This document shows, one piece after another, positions 48,813 through 58,673 of a DNA stretch of 64,000 nucleotides. The translations under genes were made by a program, and so were the position numbers. The stretch comes from Patellaria atrata CBS 101060 (Eukaryota; Ascomycota; Dothideomycetes; Patellariales; Patellariaceae). How positions within the stretch are numbered: the first letter of the stretch is position 1; each line of letters opens with the position of its first letter. The DNA is taken from the NCBI GenBank assembly GCA_010093705.1, contig MU006089.1, forward strand, positions 1,490,455 through 1,554,454, read 5' to 3'. The notes under the pieces are model-generated. The model was not told the DNA's origin and ran no database searches. It saw nothing but the letters and a program-made list of their open reading frames with translations.

Positions 48813-49691
48813 ATGACAGAGTATCCTCCCCAAGAAGTGTCCTGGTTGAAGAGAGACGTCCTGCTCTTCGCGAACAGCATTGGTTGCAAAGCTGATGAAT
48901 TGCACTTTCTATATGTACATGTTTAAAGCTTCTCCCTTTTCCTCCTCACCTCAAATGCTAAACTCAAACCCCAGGAACTCCACCCCTCCTTCTCCGTCTT
49001 TCCAACCTACCCCATAATCCTCCCCTTCAAACACACCAGCACCGAAGTCGTCGACTTCCACGCCGCCCAAGCCAGTTCAACCACCCCTCCCATCCCGGGA
49101 TTACCGAAACTAGACAGCACCCGCGTCCTCGACGGCGAGCGAAACATCACCATCTACCGTCCCCTCCCCGTTTCCTCAACCGGCAAAAAATTCGAACTAA
49201 GGACGAAGATAGTAGGCGCGTACGACAAGGGCAACGCGACGGTCCTGGAAACAGAACACAAGCTCACCGACGCCTCGACAGGGGACGTCTACAGCAAAGC
49301 CGTCGGCTCAGCCTTCTACGTCGGACAGGGGAAATGGGGTGGACCCCGAGGCCCAAAAGCACCCAGCTATCCCCCACCGAAGGACAAAAGTCCCGATGCG
49401 ACGTACACGCTCCAGACGACGGACGAGACGGCCCTCCTGTACCGTCTGAACGGCGATTATAACCCCCTCCACGCGGATCCCGCGCCGGGGAGGAAAATGG
49501 GGTTCGGAGGCCCCATCGTGCATGGGTTGTGCTCGTGGAATGTGGCTGCGCATGCGGTTCTGCGCGCTCTGGGGGGAGGAGATCCCGAGAATCTGAGAGA
49601 GCATGGCGCTAGGTTCGCGAGTCCGGTTAAGCCTGGGGATAAGCTCGAGGTGCAGATGTGGGTGGGCGGTAGGGTCGAGGTTGAGGAATAA
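48813..49691 (+). CDS. MaoC-type enoyl-CoA hydratase 2, cut short by a stop
   Basis: Hot-dog-fold hydratase of the (R)-specific type used in peroxisomal beta-oxidation. Exons are 48813-48914 and 48975-49691, giving 272 residues. The first repeat holds YPPQEVSWLKRDVLLFANSIGCKADELHFLY and FPTYPIILPF in separated motifs. The second repeat holds the catalytic hydratase-2 motif: YRLNGDYNPLHADP, then GFGGPIVHGLCSWN. The TAA at 49689 is unexpected. In the same frame the sequence continues GDGWKEVRFVVKVGERVV, LSNGRAVVRVV and ends GGKSRL at a TAG (49803-49805), which is how complete homologues end (SKL-like peroxisomal signal). So the protein either lacks its last strand and its targeting signal, or these are added by read-through or splicing, or the stop is an error. 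Enzyme family is firm. Confidence 0.88.
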
Positions 49692-49805
49692 GGAGACGGG
49701 TGGAAGGAGGTTAGGTTCGTGGTCAAGGTGGGTGAGAGGGTCGTGCTGTCTAACGGCCGGGCTGTTGTGAGGGTTGTTGCGGAGGGAGGGAAGAGTAGGT
49801 TGTAG
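49692..49805 (+). other. In-frame continuation of the hydratase ending in SRL
   Basis: 37 codons after the TAA preserve the family's C-terminal strand (EVRFVVKVGERVVLSNGRA) and end in Ser-Arg-Leu, a type 1 peroxisomal targeting signal. A candidate 57-base intron (GTGGGT at 49658 to TTAG at 49714) would remove the stop in frame. This is a continuation of the gene above and not a separate gene. Confidence 0.75.
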
Positions 49806-50092
49806 GTGTCTTGAAACTGGAGGTCCTTGCGTTAAACAAAATCACTATGATGGGATGGAGCTGAGAGTGGGGAAGTTTCATCAAAAAGTTAATAATTGCA
49901 TGTTAGGGACTATTGATGGGTGTGGTCAACACAAATTTTGATTCTTTCTACATATTATTTACGTGCACACAGATCATACCTTGAAACACCTAAACACTGG
50001 CACCGGGCTTACCTTTAAACTCAACCTGAACCATGCTTACCTTCAAACCCAAGCCACACTCACCGACCTACCTTTCCTCTCCCTATACTTAC

Positions 50093-51520
50093 CTAGACCC
50101 CACCCCTCCCAACCAACTCCCACATATCCCCATCCGCATCAGCATCCCACCTCCCCCGCCTCCCGCGCACAAAAGCAGCGATACTCTCATCATCACAATC
50201 GCCCACCTGCTCCGCCCTCGCCGCAACCGGCATGCGCGTCTCATGTCTCAGCCTCAGCTCCGCCTGTCTAGCCCTCAGCGCCGCATTTGTCGCATTACGA
50301 AGTCGGATATCGCTGAGGACCCTTGTGGGCGTGAGCGGAGTTGGGGACGAGACGAGTGGGACATACGGCGACACTGGGGGCGAGGGGATGGGGGTGAGGG
50401 GTCTCGGGGACCTAGACGCGGGGTGTGTGTAAGAGGAGAGGGGCAAGGGTAAGAGGGAAGGACGACGCTGTTTGGGATTAGAAGGGGGTGGTGGGGTTAG
50501 CTTCTGCCCTTCGAGCGCGGCGAGGTAGTGTTCTGCTTCGATGGCGCTGTGGGGGGACGTGAAGGGGAATTCGTGGAGAGCGGGGGGCGAGCGTGCGGCG
50601 GATGCGAGGGGATGTTCGGCTTCGTGAGTGCTGGGGTGGGCGGGAGGAGAGGAGGCGCGCTTCTTCTCAGCTTTGCCTTTGCTCTTCGAACTGGTTTCGT
50701 CCGCGTTTGCGAGGGCGAAAGTGGCTTCGAATGAGTTCATCGGTGAGGGGCCGAAGAGGGCATTCGAGGAAGGAAGCTGGTTCTTCGACCCTATCCGGGA
50801 TTCTCTCTTCATCGGGCTCTCTATGGAATACTGGGCTTCGGTTGCGCTCATCAGGGACATGCTCATGTCCATGTGGGCAGAGTTCCTACTCACCTTCTTC
50901 CTCTTCTTCGAGGCTCCCTTTGACATTTTCGGCACATCCAGGCTCGCGGTCGCGAAATGTGCTTCCAGCTTACTGAGCGGTGAGCGCCCGTAATATTCGT
51001 CGATCTGGGAAAAGGTCTGGTGCACAGGACTGTTGAGATCCGTGGCCGTCGACACGGTGGAAGGCGCGGGAGACGGGAACCTCGAGAAGTCCGGTCCGGG
51101 AACGCTGCGGGAATACTCACCGTGCAAGTCCTCAACGTTTTCCTTCGGGCGGACCACTCGGAGCGGAGCCGGGCGCATGGAACAACTACTACTGTCCCTG
51201 GTAGACCTGCTACTAGAGCCAGGACGACCCTTATGAGGAACATTAGGGAGCTTCCTGGAAGAATACTCCTTCACTTCCTCGATATGGCGAGGTGGGAGAC
51301 CATGGATTTCAGCGGTAGCCTCGACGTTCTTGTATTGACTGCTACGGTACGACGGGAGCTGTTGAACGTTGCCGACCCGCGGCACCGTAGATGGCGGATG
51401 CTCCGAATTGTGGTACTGCAGGGGAGACTCCTTGGAACGCCCAGCTAGCTCCTGACGACCCCAGCGGGTGTTTTGGAAAGCGGTTGGGGGAAGCTTTGGG
51501 TTATGGGTTGAAGGGGCCAT
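50093..51520 (-). CDS. Uncharacterised Ser/Pro-rich protein with repeated motif, 475 aa
   Basis: Single-exon gene, family not recognised. I start it at the ATG complementary to 51520 (MAPSTHNPKLPP). The frame stays open upstream to 51763, but that part has the character of a leader. It is low complexity, rich in Ser, Pro, Ala and Arg, and probably disordered. A motif recurs about five times in the middle: SPLSKLEAHFATASLD, SLMSATEAQYSIES, SPMNSFEATFALANAD, a degenerate THEAEHPLASA, and SPHSAIEAEHYLAALE. A Lys-rich patch KKRKKVS could be a nuclear signal. The C-terminus is more structured (ALRARQAELRLRHETRMPVAARAEQ; FVRGRRGRWDADADGDMW). Length and composition support a real gene. Confidence 0.65.
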   Translation of the reverse strand: MAPSTHNPKLPPTAFQNTRWGRQELAGRSKESPLQYHNSEHPPSTVPRVGNVQQLPSYRSSQYKNVEATAEIHGLPPRHIEEVKEYSSRKLPNVPHKGRPGSSSRSTRDSSSCSMRPAPLRVVRPKENVEDLHGEYSRSVPGPDFSRFPSPAPSTVSTATDLNSPVHQTFSQIDEYYGRSPLSKLEAHFATASLDVPKMSKGASKKRKKVSRNSAHMDMSMSLMSATEAQYSIESPMKRESRIGSKNQLPSSNALFGPSPMNSFEATFALANADETSSKSKGKAEKKRASSPPAHPSTHEAEHPLASAARSPPALHEFPFTSPHSAIEAEHYLAALEGQKLTPPPPSNPKQRRPSLLPLPLSSYTHPASRSPRPLTPIPSPPVSPYVPLVSSPTPLTPTRVLSDIRLRNATNAALRARQAELRLRHETRMPVAARAEQVGDCDDESIAAFVRGRRGRWDADADGDMWELVGRGGV

Positions 51521-52348
51521 TGTTAGATGGGGTGATATGATGTGTTTTTCGGTGTTGGTTTTGGTGCGTTTGCGTTTGCGTTTGGTATTGATTCGTGTGA
51601 AGTCTCTGTCTAGCAGATATTTCGATTGATTCAAAATGTGCGACAAGGAAGGAATGGATGGGAGGATATCTACCGTGATTTTATAGGACGAAATGTTGAC
51701 GAATAAAGTGAGGATGTAACAATGCATTGTTGAAGAGCGACAGAAGCACTTACCTTCAAACAAAGAATCGTTGCTTTGTCCTCTTTGTGTGTAGGATACT
51801 GAATAAAGTTTTGGACAATAATTCGAGCTTTGGATAAAGAAACATTAGTCTAAGCCCTCTAGGGAGAAGTTTTAGAGCAACTAGCTAGCATTCGTCCCTG
51901 ATATCCATCTGGAGAGGAAGATCATCATTGAAAATAGTCTAATGAGTGTTGTTTTATTGTAAGGCGTTACAGTTAGACTCAGGAACAGTTATTCGTGTGG
52001 CATACGATGGATCATTGAATTCTGGTAGGATAGTCTTCTATTTCGCAGAGCACACTGCATGCATGCCTGAAACGCTCTATGTGACCCGTTGGTGTGCTCT
52101 ACGTATGTAGAATCTCGAGAGGAGAATGTAATAGGATTTGTGGAGAGAATAAACACTCGGGGTAAGTTCTCGCGGATGGTATCTCGAGAAGATACACACT
52201 TCCTGAACTTATCATGGTCAGCGCCAACAAATATGATAAGGAGCAGAGGAACTCACTTATATGTGCAAAGCTACTTGCGAGCTTGACTAATAGTTTGGAC
52301 TTCTTTGCGAGTCGTATGTATGAGTATAATACAAATAATAGGACAATC
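51521..52348. other. Intergenic, upstream of the repeat-motif gene
   Basis: It holds the leader of the minus-strand gene at 51520 and the 3' end of the cyclin L-like gene. No other gene recognised. Confidence 0.5.
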
Positions 52349-53280
52349 TCAACCGTCAGCCCCTTTGCGTAATTCCAATTGAGTTTCCACACCGTCGACA
52401 GTGAGTGGAACGCTTCGTTTGTCCCACGTCTCAAACTCCTCCTTCACAAATCCCTCTACGCTCAACATCCCCACTACCAAGAATCCAAGCTCTTCCCTAT
52501 CGGTATCGAATACCTCCCACCACTCTTCCTGAGGGAGCTTCACACCAACTTCTCTAGCAGCAAGATATATTGCCGCTGTAGCTAGAGATGACGGCTGGTG
52601 AGTGAGATACAGGAGTTGAGGACTTAGTAGTGCCGTATTAAGGTGCGCCATGGCGCGTTTCGCTAGCTCTGAGCTCGATGGGTGTTGAAATATATCTAAG
52701 GTCTGTAGATAATTAATCAAGAGCGTATGCGGTAAGGCAACATGTGTTTGGAAACCAAGGATCCGCAAGATGTGGGCTTCAACGAACATTAACCGTTTGC
52801 TCTTTTCCTGATAATTCTCTTCAGACAAGTAGAATATATCAGCATCTCTCTTGGAGAGTTTAGCTGGAACCACGTATGGACCTAAGGAGCCGAGATAGAC
52901 ATATATGTTGATAATTGACCTTGGAGATTTGGGATACGGTGACAATTTAGCGATGAGATATAGAGATGCAGAAGATACTTCCTACTTAAAGGTCAACAGG
53001 GTATGGAGAGCAATATTTAGATATGTTATACCTCCGCTCCATAGTCCCTCATGCTCCCACCTTCCGACCCTACCCAGAACCTTGTGAAGATGAGAATTGC
53101 TTGTGCAATGATTTGTTGTGGAAGCTTCAGAAGAATGCCCGCGCATTGCAACAATCGAGCTCCCGCAAAGCGGACAGAGTCTTCTAGGTCAGATGGTATT
53201 CCATCAAGCTGTGAACCAGATGATGCAAGCTGTTCAACAGAGGCCAGAGGATTTGCCAAATGTTTTGTCTCGGGTGCCAT
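52349..53280 (-). CDS. Cyclin L-like protein
   Basis: Minus-strand exons 53280-53032 and 52981-52349 give 293 residues. The N-terminal cyclin box starts ARLLQCAGILLKLPQQIIAQ and ILIFTRFW, and after splicing continues EEVSSASLYLIAKLSPYPKSPRSIINIY. KRLMFVEAHILRILGFQTHVALPH is typical of transcriptional cyclins of the L/T/K/C group that pair with CDK9/11/12-type kinases in the nucleus. The C-terminal box contains SLATAAIYLAAREVGVKLP. There is no RS-rich tail, unlike animal cyclin L. It diverges from NTF2 with 391 bases between starts. Subgroup assignment within transcriptional cyclins is tentative. Confidence 0.82.
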
Positions 53281-53671
53281 TTTGCTTGAAGCTCAACAAA
53301 GTTGAGAGATCTATTTATGTCAGGAGACTTCCACTCATTATTTCCAGATTCAGGGCATCCCTCACTATATACTTTTCTACCCAATGTTTCGCCGGGATAT
53401 CTTGAGGTTGAAAACAGCGGGAAAATTGGAAATGCCGGCTCCGCGCACGGGCCGATGCCCCACCAAGCTCACTTGTGCCGCCGCCTCGATTGTCTTCGAT
53501 CTGTGAGGTAGGCCGACAGTCGTTCTTCCACAGCACAGCACAAGTCGCAACATCAGCAACGCATACCAAACCCTTCCTCCACCAGAACGCCTTTCTTGAG
53601 ATTATAAACTTCCCACCTATCTCATCAGTACTTCATATATCCACTATCGCTGTCTCGATACCATCGTCGCC
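53281..53671. promoter_or_regulatory. Shared divergent promoter, cyclin L-like / NTF2
   Basis: 391 bases between two divergent start codons must hold both promoters. No clear TATA box or known element recognised. Confidence 0.45.
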
Positions 53672-54382
53672 ATGGCAGGTCAGTAAAGCTCTGTTTCTCA
53701 CTTGTTTGTCTCCCCACAAGGCTAACATGCGCATAGATTTCCAGGAAGTCGCAAGTAAGCAATTCTATCGCGCAAAACGCCTCTATGGTACCTAAAGTCG
53801 TTGGCTGGATGCTTATCCCCGAATCAGAACAGTTCACAGACTTCTACTACAAGCAATTCGATTCGGAGAGGGCATCGCTCGTCGCTCTTTACGTGAGTTC
53901 CTTGAGATAAGTAGTGTGAAAGTATAGACTTATGCTTTCCCAGCGTGACCACTCCATGTTGACCTTCGAAAACGAGGCATTTCAAGGAACCGGAGCCATA
54001 TTAGGCAAACTAACGGTATAGACCCTCTACACTAGCAGTAGACCTGAGGGAAAGGGCACAAGAACTGACAATTTCGTGTCTAGGGACTGCCCTTCGCAAA
54101 GGTCGTACATCAGATTGCAACCTTGGATGCACAGCCTAGTAGCGAGGCCGGTGGGATATTGGTTTTAGTTACTGGAGCCTTACTGGTATGTTGGGAGCTT
54201 TCCTTTAGGATGGGGGAGGTCCATATTTGGTCTCCAATGGATCGGTTAAGTATCATGCTGATATCCACTAGGTGGACGAGGAGGCGAAACCGATGAGCTA
54301 CACACAGACCTTCCAGCTCGTCCCTGCAGACGGAAGCTACTACGTCCTCAACGACATCTTCCGACTTGTATACGCTGGTTGA
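53672..54382 (+). CDS. NTF2: Nuclear transport factor 2
   Basis: Small homodimeric carrier that returns Ran-GDP to the nucleus through FG-nucleoporins. Six exons: 53672-53678, 53737-53754, 53828-53892, 53944-54015, 54084-54185 and 54272-54382, giving 124 residues, the exact family size. The spliced protein starts [20 protein letters not shown] and continues [33 protein letters not shown] and [14 protein letters not shown]. The first two exons are tiny (7 and 18 bases), so gene finders can easily miss the N-terminus. Phase and splice sites agree at all five introns. Confidence 0.96.
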
Positions 54383-55150
54383 TTTTCGACCTTTGTTCTT
54401 AATGCGAAATGATCTTCATATTTCATGTTATACTTGGAGCCGCATTGTTGGCGAATTCTGGTCGGCACAATATCTCCCTTAGGCAATATCCGGGCTATTG
54501 TTCTCGCCCTCTTCATAGCTACCGAATAAAATTTATACTCCCTCGAAGTCGGTTGGACCATAACATTCTGAATATTGTCTTTGAAGGAGTTGGATAAAGC
54601 TGGATGATAGTGGCTTGGTTTGATTTAACATCTTCAAAATGTAGACCCAAAACTTTGAACAATCTTGACTTCAATCAACGGAACGGTAATTCGGAGATTT
54701 CTTGAGTGATTCGACACCCCCATGGTATGGAAAGTGCAGCCTTGTAATCGAAGAAGCAGCATTGCTTTGGTTGTGTTATGGCCTAACACTCATGGAAACA
54801 AAGAGCTCCTTGTGTATTAATTCGTGCACGGACCTGCTTGCCGCAACTCCGTATGTCAGACTGCGGCTCAACAGGACTACGTGCGTTGACACGTTTATGA
54901 AGGCAACAACAATTGATTTAAACAAATCATTAAATCACACATCACCATATTGAAATCTTCATCGGTTATTCTAGGAATACTAAACGTCAGCGACCTTCCC
55001 ATTCTCCCTGCGCATCGTCCGTAATCGAAGCTCTCCTTCCACCCAAACCTCCAGCTGAAAGAAATAAACAGCTCGTCCAACGGATCGCAGGAAAGCTGTT
55101 AGCACCTCTATAGCAGACTACCAAAGGATCAATAGCGACTATTAGGAAGA
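54383..55150. other. Intergenic, NTF2 / TVP18
   Basis: No gene recognised. A short open frame at 54702-54953 has no domain or splice support. Confidence 0.5.
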
Positions 55151-55970
55151 ATGACGCTCGCGGAAGAATTCAGATCGAGAAATTTCAGTAAGCTACTGTT
55201 ACAATCTTATTGGAGATGCCAGGTCGCTAACCACAAACAAATTGAAGGTATTTACGGTCAATGGTAAGTACCCTCTTCATATTCAATTACACGCTCGTAC
55301 AATATCTTCAAAATCTCTCCTGCGCAAGATACCCTCTCGGAATTAGTATATATGGTGTACAGGTTGAATTAGAGCTCATCGAAGCTGCGCCGCGGATAGT
55401 TCATAAAACTTCTACACAACCCAAAGTTTTCAGCTTCTTATCTCTAGTGACATTTGAAAGACAATGATAGAGATTAACGGCTTGTAAACGGATATTCGGA
55501 CCTTGCTAACATGCAACGTTCAGGACCGGAGTGCTCTGCATAATCCTATGCTTTGCACTAGGCATCGCAAACATCTTCCACTTCAACATCATCATTCTAT
55601 TCAGCGTGATATGTCTGTGGGTATACCCCGAATTCTCTTCTCCTCCTCAACCGAGCTGACCAAGTCCAGTGTCTGTTCTTTCATCATCCTCTTTATCGAG
55701 ATCCCGCTCTTGCTACGCATCTGTCCAACATCGGCCGGTTTCGATAGTTTCATCCGCAAGTTCGAGACCAACTATATGCGCGCTGCGATCTACCTGGTCA
55801 TGAGCATCATTCAATGGCTCTCGATAATCAAGGACGCTACGAGTCTGATTGCTGCCGCGATCGTGCTACTCCTTGCTGCGATCTTCTATGCGCTTGCTGG
55901 CGTGAAAGGCCAAGGATTCGTTGGTAGTAAGACACTTGGAGGACAGGGTGTTGCTCAGATGATTATCTAA
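55151..55970 (+). CDS. TVP18: Golgi membrane protein TVP18
   Basis: Tlg2-vesicle protein of the Golgi membrane, function poorly known. Exons 55151-55187, 55248-55263, 55524-55616 and 55670-55970 give 148 residues, the family size. The start MTLAEEFRSRNFSIYGQW is diagnostic. Four hydrophobic segments follow: TGVLCIILCFALGIANIF, IFSVICL-FIILFIEIPLLL type, AAIYLVMSIIQWLSII and SLIAAAIVLLLAAIFYALAG. The C-terminus GFVGSKTLGGQGVAQMII is highly conserved. Exon 2 is only 16 bases, and intron 2 (260 bp) is long for this genome. Confidence 0.95.
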
Positions 55971-58673
55971 GATAGATATGAAATGTGTGGCAGTAGAAGA
56001 GACGAAGCGGAAATCCCGTCTTCCATGTTGGTAGTTGGGGTTATCTGGCCGTGTTGTGTAGTGACCACGAGAGAAGCTCAACTTGACCGTTTTGCTTTGC
56101 ATGATTCGAGTTTGGAAGAAGAAGGACGGCAATTATTAGCGGTTTCTACTTTGGGTGGGTTAGAGTGTTCTGGTGTCTATTCGGTGCAAGATATGTTTCA
56201 AATTCTTTTTAAGTTGTATCATTATCGTCGGAGGCGCATATGGATAGGGGATTTCAGATGTTATTCCAAAGAGCGTTTTACCCAGACAAGAATGGATGAA
56301 ATTCAAGTTTCAACATCGGACATAACAGACTCATACCGCTCTTACTTACTCTTACTACTAAGTATTACAAATTCGCGAAAATATTACTACACACTCCTTT
56401 TTTGAGACTCCTTACAACACATTAAAACGTTCATACATCTATAATGGATAATATATTTTGTCCGTCCTCTAAGGCAGAATATGAGGTGCATCAACTTCAG
56501 AAGACTCTCACCAATGGAGACCCTCGATACAGATACATGGTAATAGCATTGGCCAACTCCCGAGTCCCGCACACGGCTCTCGAGTTAAGCTTCGCCGATC
56601 GGATCCTCGTCTCGTGGCCACGAGTCGAGCGGGTCCGGGAAAGGCCTCATGCGAGCCTATTCGGTCTGGACTTTTCAGGTTGAGAGGAGAGGGTGTACAA
56701 GGTCGGGGTGCGTTGATTCTGGGTATGTAGGAATGGGAAGGGTATTGTGGTTGATGTAGGGTAGGGGATGGGGATAGGAACGAGTGGTTTTTTCTTCATA
56801 GATGGTCCTTATTAGGTGTGTTATATATGCATATGAGGCATTTTAGGGGTTCGTTGTATAGCCAAAACTTCGAGAACGTGGAGGAGGATGGATGTCTTGG
56901 GTGAGGTGCACTTGGGAGGCGGAAATAACCAATTATTCATCATTAAAAGGGAATATAAAGATAAAAGGAACAGGATCATGCATGAGTCTTGGGTGTTGAA
57001 CGTATCAGCGAGCATTTCCATGGAGTTATCAAGTAGACGACATTTCTGGACCTCAAAACTACCCCACTAGTATCTAGGAATGCGTTGAATAGCATCTTAG
57101 AACCATGATACATTAGGTTGGCCCAAATAAAAGCTTTAGATAACTATGATACGGTAAGAGTAATACAACACATGCTTAATACCTAATAATACCGCAATTG
57201 GCTCTTCCATTTTAGTCGGTATGATAGGAACTAGTAAGAGGAATGACCATCATCGAATACGCATACCCCTCAAACCGTCAACACTGCTGTCATACCGCCT
57301 TTGAAACCTGGATAGAGGTGATCACGATGTCCCTTCGCAACGTCAGTGGACATCAAGACCAATATACTACTCGAGGTAGTGTATAAGAAGGCAATTTCTC
57401 TCAAGCCGAAAGCGAGAATAGCGTGCTGTGAAGCGGTGCTGTCATCCTGTCATTTCGAGCCTCCGAAGCCTGTAGTGGCTCACTCGATTGGCCCGACGTT
57501 CACGATGTTGCAGGTGACAGCAAAATTCAGGAACCGTTCACTCAGTCACGAGGGGGGAACGGGCGCGGGGGTTGTTTTAGTAGTGGCGGTGTTGGTTGCA
57601 TCACGGAACGAAAGAGAAAGAGATGAAAGAGAAGAATCTTCAGAAATTGCAGGCCTCAGCTCTTTTGCTCCTGGACTTTCTTCTGCCCTTGTTCGAAGTA
57701 GGGCTTGCAGGCGTGAGAATGACAGTACGTGCATTCTGCATTTCGAGATCAGTTTGTCGATTATACGCTGGGACAACGGGCTGAGAGACGAAAGAAGAAG
57801 TCCATTCGACGTGGCCACGGACTCCTTCGATCACGAACTGGTCTTCGTACATCTTCTTAAGAAGGTGGGTTTTGAGGTGATGAATTTTTCGCGGACTCCT
57901 TGACGGTTCTGCAGCAGAAGTTGCATATGCCCAGAAAAGATTCGGATAGACAGGAATCAATCGAACCAATGATATAAGACTTGTTAGCAGTTGCTGATCA
58001 TTCATGGGTCAGACTTGCGCCATTCAGATGATTTTCAGATGATAAAGAAGAGGTTAAGGTAGATAACTGGTATTATTAGTGTACTGAAAAGTTACAAAGG
58101 ACTTGGGATTCTTGACCTTTTCAACCATCATCCGATCGGGCTTGGACTCTCGGCTTCTTACTTAAATGCTTAGAACTGCTCCCACCGCCTCGTCACTGAT
58201 CAATTGCTGACCTGCAAGACCTGCAAGACCTGCAAGACCTGCAAGACCTGCAAGACCTGCAAGACCTCATCATCTCATGAATCTCTAACATACGAACATA
58301 CGAGAATCAACACTTTTCCTTCAGTTTGGCTATTTCCGTGAGTTCTGACCCCTTCCACTTTTCTTCCATGCCCTTGTTAGTTCTGCTGTACGGTCCACCC
58401 TCAGATTTCTCTGCCCTTCAAGCTTTTTGATGAACCGTTGCATCTCCCCACAAGATCTGCACAAAGAGGAATGCAATTCGAGAACCCTTGATAGCGACAT
58501 GCCGTTTATGTGCTGTCCTACATGACCACCATCCCAAGTACCAATCCAGTTGAATGCTTATTTGTTCATTTTGATTGTCGAGCAAGGCTACCTGCAGATG
58601 CTGACTCCAACCCTGTCCATCTAGGTACTACATTTCTTTCCAGCTTTAAAATACAGCTTCCTCTACCTTCAAA
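55971..58673. other. Intergenic, TVP18 / AIM21
   Basis: 2.7 kb with no recognised gene. Overlapping open frames exist on both strands between 57346 and 58005. The minus-strand one (121 codons from 58005) looks slightly protein-like but matches nothing I know. A 9-bp tandem repeat lies at 58209-58267. The last ~350 bases should be the AIM21 promoter and leader. Confidence 0.45.
58209..58267. repeat. Tandem repeat GACCTGCAA x6.6
   Basis: Six perfect head-to-tail copies of GACCTGCAA plus GACCT. The perfect identity suggests recent expansion or active length variation. It lies about 400 bases upstream of the AIM21 ATG. Confidence 0.93.

Noticed and set aside
55264-55523. Search for a snoRNA in the long TVP18 intron 2
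   Set aside because: A weak C-like AATGATA is present without box D or terminal stem.
57346-58005. Overlapping open frames on both strands upstream of AIM21
   Set aside because: No recognised domain and no splice support; the minus-strand frame remains a weak possibility only.
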